59,097 nucleotides of DNA from the NCBI GenBank assembly GCA_030615505.1, contig JAUWZD010000012.1, positions 1 through 59,097 on the forward strand, read 5' to 3'. The notes beneath the pieces are model-generated. The model saw only the letters and a program-made list of their open reading frames with translations. It was not told where the DNA came from and did no database searches. Within the stretch, counting starts at the first letter, position 1, and the number at the start of each line of letters is the position of its first letter. The DNA comes from Spirochaetales bacterium. GTDB taxonomy: Bacteria > Spirochaetota > Spirochaetia > SZUA-6 > DRHE01. Below are positions 52,819 through 59,097 of this stretch, one piece after another. The translations under genes were made by a program, and so were the position numbers.

Positions 52819-53856
52819 CTATGGATTCAACGGATCGATTTTCCCTGATTTTAAGCCCTCATAGGCTTCTTTCATTTTAGCCCGGATATCTTTAGGTACA
52901 TGCTTGAGATACAACGGGTCATCCGGGGTATAGCCGACCAGGCCGTCTTTAATTCCAAAGGTATCCTGAGTTCCGTATTTAAGCGTGCCCTCAGCAGCAG
53001 CCTTGATTGTTTGATACACAACCTGATCGTAGGCTTTGGTCACTCCTGTAAGAACTACACCGGGGGAGGTCGCGTTCATATTCGTATTCACGCTGATACA
53101 GTAGTATCCCTGCTGCTCTCCTGCTTTAATGGTGCCGAGGTCGGTGGTACTGGAAATCATGAAAATAATATCAACACCCGCTTTATACATGTTGATTCCT
53201 ATTTCCTTGCCTATGAGAGGATCCGTCCAGCTGTCGGTAACAGTGAAGACGTTTTCTACTTCTGGATCCACCCAATGAGCGCCGTTCTCGTATCCGGGTT
53301 TAAGCAGATCGGTCATTTCAGGATAGATCATTCCTGCTGTCATGCCTATTTTCTTTTCAGGGTTGGCTTTGTCCATATCGCTGGTCGTCACACACGCTGC
53401 AAATACACCTGCCAGAAAGGCCATCTCGGCGCTGTTGAACTGTACAGAATAAACCTGGTCTCCACAGTCCACTACAGCATCGACTAACATGTACTTCTGG
53501 TTGGGGAACTCTACTGCTACGGTTTGTATGATGCCCGGAAATCCTGCTGTGAAACACATGATTGCATCGTACTCTCCTGTAGCAGAGAGCTGCTTGAGGG
53601 AGGGCTCATAGGTAGACCAGTCGTATCCTCCTTCAATCAATTTGAGGTTGACTCCTGTTTCTGCTTCCGCTTTCTCAGCACCCGCTTTTGCCAGCTCAAG
53701 CATGGCATTACCGGCCCCTAAAAGTCCGGGCATATACACGGCGATGCTCTTTGGCTTTTCTGCAGCTTCTTCTTCCTGGCCCTTTGCAAATACCAGGGCA
53801 GACAGAAAGAATAAGATTGCGCCGGCAGCCAAAATCCGATTCCACTTTCCTTTCAT
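52819..53856 (-). CDS. BMP-family substrate-binding protein
   Basis: A 345-residue protein from ATG 53856, which follows GGAGG; the open frame runs further up but without signal. Signal peptide WNRILAAGAILFFLSALVFA, then KGQEEEAAEK. BMP/Med-type features: EGGYDWSTYEPSLKQL, AIMCFTAGFPGIIQTV, AEMAFLAGVFAACVT and GVDIIFMISSTTDLGTIKA. BMP proteins bind nucleosides or related small molecules outside the cell. It is the second gene of the importer operon. Confidence 0.93.
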   Translation of the reverse strand: MKGKWNRILAAGAILFFLSALVFAKGQEEEAAEKPKSIAVYMPGLLGAGNAMLELAKAGAEKAEAETGVNLKLIEGGYDWSTYEPSLKQLSATGEYDAIMCFTAGFPGIIQTVAVEFPNQKYMLVDAVVDCGDQVYSVQFNSAEMAFLAGVFAACVTTSDMDKANPEKKIGMTAGMIYPEMTDLLKPGYENGAHWVDPEVENVFTVTDSWTDPLIGKEIGINMYKAGVDIIFMISSTTDLGTIKAGEQQGYYCISVNTNMNATSPGVVLTGVTKAYDQVVYQTIKAAAEGTLKYGTQDTFGIKDGLVGYTPDDPLYLKHVPKDIRAKMKEAYEGLKSGKIDPLNP

Positions 53857-53887
53857 TCTTTTCCTCCTTGGATTTATTTTACGGAGC

Positions 53888-55015
53888 TCAACAAGCTCCA
53901 TACTTCTCAACAGCCCAAACAAGGGCGTCGATATTGTGATGTGGGGTTTGGGGGTCCAAAGTGTCGGTTCTAAACATCATATTCGCCTTATTGCCAGATT
54001 CTATGAGTTTAACGACGATTTCTTCGATCTCCTCAGGACAGGACATTTTCAATGTTGTTTGATCGATTGCTATCTGGTAAGGCCTTCCCAGGGCGTCCAT
54101 GATTTTACAGAACTGATGCAGCTCTTCATAATTTTTCAACGAGTTATTTGGAGAAAGAGAAGAACCCATGCAGATGAGCTTTTTATGATCTTTTATCGCT
54201 TTATAAATCTCCGGAATTTGATCGAGAACACCCGGGACAGAGATGTAAAAAATATTATCCGGGTGTGAATTTATCAGCTCAGCAGTATAGGGCAGCACAA
54301 ACTCAAAAAAGTGATCAGGAGACAGGATGTCACTGAATCCGCCAGGCATAAAGAACGCGCAGTTCGCTTTTTCTGTCAATTTACCGATTAGAATTAGCTC
54401 AAGATCTGTGGCAAACCTGCACATTTTATGGACAAATCCAGGATTATCATAGATATCGATAAAAAGGTCATTTGAGTCTCTTAAGTACGTTGCAACCCAT
54501 GAAAAAGGAGGATACAGGAAACAGCAGGGAGGTCCGAGTAATTCCCCAAACCGCTTTTTGATATTCTCGATCAACCATAAATCTTTCTCTATATAGGGTG
54601 CAGGCTCAGGGATTACGAACTTTTCAAGATCAGATTGTTCTTTTATTATATATTTTTCAGTTGACGGCGCTTCATCCCTGTTATACTTAAGCACTGCTCC
54701 TAAACTTTCACCAATTTGATAGCTGTTGATGCGGCTGGAGTTTTCCGTCATGGCTATTCCCCAGCGGATTATTTGAGCACACAGTGATTTATAACGTACT
54801 ATGGGATCGAAGAAAAAATCATGAATGTCCCTGCCTATCAGTCTTGAAGGATTGTCAATAATTTGAAAGGGTATTCGGTCAAGATTTTTGCCTTTAAAAA
54901 GAGCATCTAGCCGTTCACCAGGTGTATAAGGCTTTTCTCGCAGCCGAGCTATTGCTAAGCTTGTATAAATGCCCAGTTCAACTTCCTGTTTCTCACTTAA
55001 TTGAGTTGGAGCCAT
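53888..55015 (-). CDS. URO-D/MtaA-family protein lacking usual zinc ligands
   Basis: A 375-residue protein with the uroporphyrinogen-decarboxylase/corrinoid methyltransferase fold: PGERLDALFKGKNLDRIPFQ, FSWVATYLRDSNDLFIDIYD, FMPGGFSDILSPDHFFEFVL and GNKANMMFRTDTLDPQTPHH then NIDALVWAVEKYG. In MtaA/CmuA-like members zinc is held by His and Cys in an H-x-CG strand and by a later Cys; here the first reads ISVPG and the second RTDT, so all three appear replaced. ATG 55013-55015 is used. First gene of the BMP importer operon, so it probably acts on the imported compound or a product. Confidence 0.82.
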   Translation of the reverse strand: MAPTQLSEKQEVELGIYTSLAIARLREKPYTPGERLDALFKGKNLDRIPFQIIDNPSRLIGRDIHDFFFDPIVRYKSLCAQIIRWGIAMTENSSRINSYQIGESLGAVLKYNRDEAPSTEKYIIKEQSDLEKFVIPEPAPYIEKDLWLIENIKKRFGELLGPPCCFLYPPFSWVATYLRDSNDLFIDIYDNPGFVHKMCRFATDLELILIGKLTEKANCAFFMPGGFSDILSPDHFFEFVLPYTAELINSHPDNIFYISVPGVLDQIPEIYKAIKDHKKLICMGSSLSPNNSLKNYEELHQFCKIMDALGRPYQIAIDQTTLKMSCPEEIEEIVVKLIESGNKANMMFRTDTLDPQTPHHNIDALVWAVEKYGAC

Positions 55016-55231
55016 TATCCTGTTCCTAATTTATAGCTTTGGTAAAAGAAGAGAAAATAAAAGCTTTGCAAAGGATACCTTAAGGTCAGGTAAAGATGTT
55101 GCTGCGCAAGATAGAGTTTCTGGCCATTCCGTTTCGGGCTTTTTTGATGTTTTTTAAAAAACCCCTTGAAATCACATTGAGATAATAGACCGTATATCTT
55201 TTAAAGTCAACGTTTTTTTTTACCATATTCT

Positions 55232-55545
55232 ACTCAAACGGAAACCGGATCACTGTACCGGCGTTGTTGTAGAAGAAGTGTTCGCCAAAGGCCTGGGCCA
55301 GGCGCACCGCCGCCTTTTGCCCGGTACAGTGAGAGACCCCCAACCACTGCACGCCGGTACTTTTAAGTGCTGGGATGGTCTTTTCGATCTGATCCTCCGA
55401 GGCTCCGGTAGGCGCATCCCGGAACCACGATCAGCCCCAGGTCGGATTTGATGTACAGGGACTGATCGTCCGCCATAGGGTCGGGACTGAAACGCTCTCC
55501 CTCTTTGATAAGCAGGGTGTCCGCCACTGCTTCGAAATGACAAGT
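55232..55545 (-). pseudogene. Metallo-beta-lactamase-fold protein, C-terminal fragment
   Basis: In one frame FEAVADTLLIKEGERFSPDP, DDQSLYIKSDLGLIVVPGCA; after a deletion and frame change near 55400 it continues EDQIEKTIPALKSTGVQWLG, VSHCTGQKAAVRLAQAFGEH, FFYNNAGTVIRFPFE and stop at 55232. This is the end of MBL-fold hydrolases of the dihydropterin-synthase-like type. The longer open frame in this stretch (55250-55543) is in a wrong frame. 55016-55231 and 55546-55769 hold no gene I can see. Confidence 0.65.
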
Positions 55546-55769
55546 AAAACTTATAATCTCCTACAAGGCATTAAGCGCAAAATCAGTTGAAATTCCGAAA
55601 ATGTTCCTTAAGAACACCTTGTAAGACCTCTAGTTCGTAAAATATCCCAAGCAGCATTTATTGTTTAATAGGTAACCCCGGAAATTACAAGGATTTCTGC
55701 CAAATCACTCAAGCGCTACTACCGAAAGAGCATAACGCGACCCCGAATATGCAATGGGATAGAAACGTC

Positions 55770-55905
55770 AGTTCAGAGAGAGTGGATCAAAATTGGGAGG
55801 GGGACGACCGTTTTTGACCAGAAAGCTTTAAGTATCTTCTCTGTCTCCCCGGGATCTATAATTATGGCCAGAATCTTCATCTTTAGAACAACAACGAGGA
55901 CACAC
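55770..55905 (-). repeat. IS91-type 3' end, copy 2
   Basis: About 135 bp nearly identical to 36260-36396, same orientation, with the same one-base shift after the VCPRC-like codons. Only the end of the transposase is present. On its upper side it joins directly to a BMP-protein fragment at about 55905. Confidence 0.8.
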
Positions 55906-56545
55906 ATTGCTTTACAACCAGGTCGAGCAGGCTGCGATGGTCGGCTACCTTGGCGGATTGATAACGAAAAGCAAAATGCCTGGGGCTACGCCGGATTTGA
56001 AGATAGGACTGATTGCGGGACAGCAGTACCCGGCCATGGATGAGATGATTGTGCCGGGCTACGAACGGGGAGCCAAAGAGGTCGATCCGGACATCGAAGT
56101 GGATTTTCGAGTTCTTGGCAACTGGTGCGATGCCAATAAAGCGGGAGATCTGGCCAACAGTATGATCGACGCTGGAGTGGATGTGATCCTGACCGCCGCC
56201 GGTGGTGCCAACCAGGGTGTGATCCAGGCAGCCCAAGCTCGGGGCAAGTACGTGCTTTACTTTGACGACGACCATTACGAGCTAGCTCCGGGTACGATTG
56301 TTGTCGGATGTGCCGCCTTGAGGCAGGAACGGGCCGTATTCGAGCGGGTCATCGAAGCAGTGGAAGGTAGATTGCCCTACGGAGAAGCGGTAATCGTAGG
56401 TTTCAGCGATGGGTATGTAGATTTTGTAGACTCGAACCCCCTCTACGAGGAAGCGGTGTCCTCAGAGGTTCGTGAGCAGATGGCTGTCATGCTGGACAAG
56501 ATTCGGGGCGGCGAAATCTCTCTCGAAGTCCCGAGGTTCTGGTAA
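55905..56545 (+). pseudogene. BMP-family substrate-binding protein, C-terminal part
   Basis: Frame of 212 residues from TTG 55907, beginning YNQVEQAAMVGYLGGLITKS; then LKIGLIAGQQYPAMDEMIVP, GYERGAKEVDPDIEVDF, IDAGVDVILTAAGGANQGVI and a C-terminus ending SLEVPRFW. The first 120 or so residues including the signal peptide are missing at the IS91 junction, so it cannot be exported and is probably inactive. It differs from the intact BMP protein at 52819. 56546-56737 shows no gene. Confidence 0.8.
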
Positions 56546-56737
56546 ATCGACAAGCCACAAGTATATAGAAGGCGAGGTCTCTCCACGTACTCCTTTTTTC
56601 CGCAAACAGCAAGGTCGTACTAATGCCCTTTTCTCGGTGGAGAAAAACGAGATCCATGTGGTTGTCGGCGAGATAGTCAACGAAATTGTCTCGAAACGGT
56701 TGACTATTCGCCACGGTATCATTATCTTTTCTTTATA

Positions 56738-56754
56738 ATACCCCTGGGGGGTAT
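56738..56754. promoter_or_regulatory. CsoR/CstR-like operator before SHOCT genes
   Basis: ATACCCC-TGG-GGGGTAT, an inverted repeat with 7-bp arms. Operators of the copper sensor CsoR and persulfide sensor CstR have this ATACCCC/GGGGTAT style. A TATAAT (56734-56739) overlaps its left edge. It lies 44 bp before the first SHOCT gene; the matching repressor is not in the window. Confidence 0.65.
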
Positions 56755-56797
56755 GGTATATAAGATCATATTAAGTATTGTATGAAAGGGGCGCGTT

Positions 56798-57001
56798 ATG
56801 ATGTTTATCTTTCTGATCTTGGCTATTGGAGCGGTTGCTTTATTCCTATGGTGGTTCCGTTCTGGAAACGTTTCAGGAAGGAGCAATTTCCTGCAACAAA
56901 ATGGTGATTCTTCCCTTGAGATATTGAATAGACGTTACGCTCAAGGGGAAATCGACAGAGAACAATATGAGGAGATGCGAAAGAATCTGCTCAGCAGATA
57001 A
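56798..57001 (+). CDS. Small SHOCT-domain membrane protein
   Basis: A 67-residue protein with one hydrophobic helix (residues 2-20) and a C-terminal SHOCT motif LEILNRRYAQGEIDREQYEE near 42-60. ATG 56798 or 56801, with AAAGGGG upstream. Such small proteins often accompany metal-export genes; their function is unknown. It shares the SHOCT motif with the next gene product and is likely co-transcribed from the CsoR/CstR-like site. Confidence 0.82.
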   Translation: MMFIFLILAIGAVALFLWWFRSGNVSGRSNFLQQNGDSSLEILNRRYAQGEIDREQYEEMRKNLLSR

Positions 57002-57070
57002 CCTGTATTGCTTTGCGGTCAATCAAAGCTACTACAGGCAACATATATCTAAAGGATTTGGAGGCTAAGA

Positions 57071-57739
57071 ATGAAGCGTACATTGGTTGTATTCGTACTG
57101 ATTGTTGTCGGGTTTGGAACAACAGGATTGTTGTTTGCCCAGACCGATGAAGAGCACGGCCGTTCGATTGATGCGGTGTTGTCTGAGATTCGACAGGAGT
57201 GGAATATCGTGAAAAATGAAGGCATCGATCCAGACAAGATCGGCGACGGGCTGCTGGAAGAGCTCGGTGAAGCTGTGATGAGCTATATGATTCCGAACCC
57301 TAGACAGCACGAGTGGATGGATGAGATGATGGGGGGCGAGGGATCGGAGAACCTGTCCGCTATGCACCGGCTCATGGGGTATCGTTATTTGAGTGACGAT
57401 GGAGGTTTTATGGGTTCAATGATGATGGGTGGAATGTTAGGGAGCGGATCCTCTGGTTGGGGCTCCATGATGGGTTCCGGGGTTGGCCGTTCGATTATGG
57501 GATACGGCACGATGGGATATGGGGGATGGTTGTTGTGGCTCTTCTTGATTGCACTTCTTGCTGCGGTGATCGTTCTTGCAGTTGTTCTATCGCGATCCCG
57601 GCGTGGAAATCTAGGTTCCGGTCGAAACGCCCTTGCGATCCTGAATCAACGTTACGCCAGTGGAGAAATCGATAGAGCGGAGTATCAGAGGATCAAAGAG
57701 GAGCTGCAGGGTAAGTTAGATAGCCCGATTGGGACATAA
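57071..57739 (+). CDS. Met/Gly-rich secreted protein with SHOCT domain
   Basis: A 222-residue protein. Signal-like N-terminus (LVVFVLIVVGFGTTGLLFA), a helical region to about 110, then a striking Met/Gly/Ser-rich stretch (residues 115-155: GSMMMGGMLGSG, GSMMGSGVG, MGYGTMGYGG), one transmembrane helix (about 158-180) and a SHOCT motif ILNQRYASGEIDRAEYQRIK. Met-rich runs commonly bind Cu(I) or Ag(I), so an envelope copper-handling role is plausible with the operator upstream. ATG 57071 follows GGAGG. Confidence 0.8.
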   Translation: MKRTLVVFVLIVVGFGTTGLLFAQTDEEHGRSIDAVLSEIRQEWNIVKNEGIDPDKIGDGLLEELGEAVMSYMIPNPRQHEWMDEMMGGEGSENLSAMHRLMGYRYLSDDGGFMGSMMMGGMLGSGSSGWGSMMGSGVGRSIMGYGTMGYGGWLLWLFLIALLAAVIVLAVVLSRSRRGNLGSGRNALAILNQRYASGEIDRAEYQRIKEELQGKLDSPIGT

Positions 57740-57766
57740 ATACTCGACATATGGGGAAATGGTACA

Positions 57767-58375
57767 ATGAACACTGAGCAGATGATTCGTCTGTACCGGA
57801 AGAGAGCGAAGAACTATAATTGGACGGCCAACCTGTACTATCTGATCGGCTTTCGGGAATGGCGGCAAAGAAAGGAAGCGGTACAGTCGCTGGGTTTACA
57901 CGCTGGTGACACCGTTGTGGAGATTGGCTGCGGTACCGGGCTCAACTTCGGGTTGCTTCGTGAAGCTGTCGGAGCTTCGGGGAAGATCATCGGAGTCGAT
58001 GCAACCGATGCCATGCTGGCCCAAGCTAAGAGGAGAGTTCAGAATCACGACTGGTCGAACGTGACTCTGGTACTCTCCGATGCCCGATCCTTCCGTTTTC
58101 TTGAACGTGCAGCCGGGGTTCTCTCTACCTATGCCCTGTCCATCATTCCGAATGCTCAGGATGTGCTTGAACGTGGCGAACGCTCCTTGAAGGAGGTGGG
58201 ACGCCTGAGCGTCCTCGACCTACAGGTGCCCGAAAGGATACCCACTGTAGAAGCCCGCAATATTGTTAGAGAAAACAGGGAAATTGCCCAGATTATTATG
58301 CCCAGGGAATTCAACAAAGGGGAGAAGAGCGAGGGACAGAAACCTGTAGATCTCCCGCAGGGGGCACGCCCTTAG
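57767..58375 (+). CDS. Class I SAM-dependent methyltransferase (possibly C-terminally altered)
   Basis: A 202-residue protein. SAM-binding motif I is VVEIGCGTGLNFGLL near residue 45, motif II GVDATDAMLAQAKRR, and ALSIIPNAQDVLERGERSLK follows. Proteins of this group normally continue some 30 residues beyond the last strand (here GRLSVLDLQVPERIP); after that the sequence (IVRENREIAQIIMPREFNKG onward) looks unlike the family, so the 3' end may be replaced. It is 27 bp after the SHOCT gene, probably in the same unit. Substrate unknown. Confidence 0.75.
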   Translation: MNTEQMIRLYRKRAKNYNWTANLYYLIGFREWRQRKEAVQSLGLHAGDTVVEIGCGTGLNFGLLREAVGASGKIIGVDATDAMLAQAKRRVQNHDWSNVTLVLSDARSFRFLERAAGVLSTYALSIIPNAQDVLERGERSLKEVGRLSVLDLQVPERIPTVEARNIVRENREIAQIIMPREFNKGEKSEGQKPVDLPQGARP

Positions 58376-59097
58376 GCAAGGCTACAAAGCTATCATAGCC
58401 TGTCTTTAAAGCTAGCATCAAGCATAAGTGGCATGGTTGCTCTCCCGTAGTGAGTTCTTGGGGCGGTCCCCCCTCGATAACAGCTAGATAACGATCATCG
58501 AAGTCCTCGTAAAGCGCCCTGTAGGGTACCTGAGGGCTCATAGAGGGCTTCTCAGCATGGCGGGAGGTTGTATCTTAGGCGGTTTGCCTGTAACGCTGCC
58601 ATTTTGCCCCGCTGGTATTTCGATCAGGGTACTGGGGAAGTCGGGTCCAGTGGTGTCTGATAGCTAAACGCAATCAAGCGGATGCAAGCGTTGTATCACG
58701 CTACAGTGAGAATACACAAAGATTCCCCCGCTCTTTTCCAGGCCGATATGCACATCAATTCGGGAAACTGGGATTTTAACTTTTGGCCGATTCCGGAGAA
58801 TATTTCGGGAACAAAAGTCTATCAGGTTGGCCCAAAGAGAAGCCTGTGGAACGGCTCAATCGTATACAAGATAACGAATAAGAAACTCGATATTCAAAGA
58901 GCAGAAGATCAACGCCCGCAATATCTTCGCTTTTTCTCCCAAACATGACTGGAGAAAAAGGTATGGTTACTCGGGAAAATTGCGGCGTACCTCGCACACT
59001 TGAGCGATACGGAGTCACTGAAATAGTGTGACGATCCACAATAAAACGTCACCCAGACGATCCCCTGAGCGCACGCGACGCACTATTTGCTTTCCCA
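58376..59097. other. 722 bp without a recognisable gene
   Basis: The largest open frame is 58682-58948 (+), 88 residues (ADMHINSGNWDFNFWPIPEN is its most structured part), with no ribosome site and no family I know. A minus frame 58311-58541 contains RALYEDFDDRYLAV, faintly like the start of IS91-type transposases, too short to support. I see no tRNA or CRISPR repeats. Confidence 0.4.

Noticed and set aside
55182..55212. TTGACT and TATTAT on the minus strand as promoter of the BMP operon
   Set aside because: The spacer is 19 bp and the leader would be about 160 bases; possible but not strong enough to list.
55250..55543. 97-residue minus-strand frame rich in Arg, Ser and Pro
   Set aside because: The neighbouring frames on the same strand encode the metallo-beta-lactamase-fold fragment, so this one is a shadow.
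58311..58541. Minus-strand frame with RALYEDFDDRYLAV, faintly like an IS91-type transposase start
   Set aside because: Only about 14 residues look similar and nothing supportive follows.
1..59097. CRISPR arrays, tRNA and rRNA genes
   Set aside because: I saw no regularly spaced repeats and no cloverleaf or rRNA-like segments; this was by eye, so a short tRNA could be missed.

Overview
The window looks like chromosomal DNA of a member of the Spirochaetota (Spirochaeta, Sphaerochaeta or Treponema relatives). The main clue is the substrate-binding proteins, whose signal peptides end in FAGGQKE, FAGGQEEA or FAKGQEEE, a form I associate with that phylum. The rest fits: many solute-fed ABC importers without their own ATPase, LacI, ROK and GntR sugar regulators, and glycoside hydrolases. 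This is a judgement from protein style; there is no rRNA, tRNA or marker gene here to settle it.

Layout. 1-4.4 kb: end of a SprA-related protein, then a four-gene operon of an ABC-2 type transporter with two extracytoplasmic partner proteins. 4.4-10.0 kb (minus): LacI regulator, sugar-binding protein, two permeases and a GH130 enzyme, with two matching LacI-type operators. 10.2 kb: small secreted ankyrin protein. 10.7-17.4 kb (minus): TolC-like, HlyD-like, MacB-like ATPase and permease, histidine kinase and response regulator in one operon. 17.5-24.8 kb: small GspE-N-like protein, decayed duplication, damaged VapBC pair, flavodoxin/SCP2/membrane fusion with MarR, then HAD phosphatase and GH38 alpha-mannosidase. 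24.8-28.2 kb: gene wreckage with a truncated dndD, a DndE-ATPase fusion and a PIN toxin. 28.3-36.0 kb: aconitase, isocitrate dehydrogenase and two ATP-citrate-lyase-like subunits, divergent from a GntR regulator. 36.0-38.2 kb: toxin remnant, IS91-type transposase remnant, chimeric pseudogenes. 38.2-48.8 kb, visibly GC-richer: GH2 beta-mannosidase divergent from a ROK regulator, a CUT1 sugar importer, GH9 and GH20 enzymes. 48.8-55.0 kb: fragments, then a BMP/nucleoside-type ABC importer with a URO-D-like protein. 55.2-56.5 kb: more fragments and a second copy of the IS91-type end. 56.7-58.4 kb: CsoR/CstR-like operator, two SHOCT proteins (one Met/Gly-rich) and a methyltransferase. 58.4-59.1 kb: no gene I can identify.

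How the genes work together. GH130, GH38, GH2 beta-mannosidase, GH20 and GH9, with two sugar importers, can be read as equipment for mannose/GlcNAc glycans such as the N-glycan core (inference). The acn-icd-citrate-lyase operon links oxaloacetate plus acetyl-CoA to 2-oxoglutarate. The window is also a graveyard: IS91-type ends, five or more gene fragments joined end to end, three damaged toxin-antitoxin loci and a decayed local duplication show repeated rearrangement. I found no CRISPR array, rRNA or tRNA.
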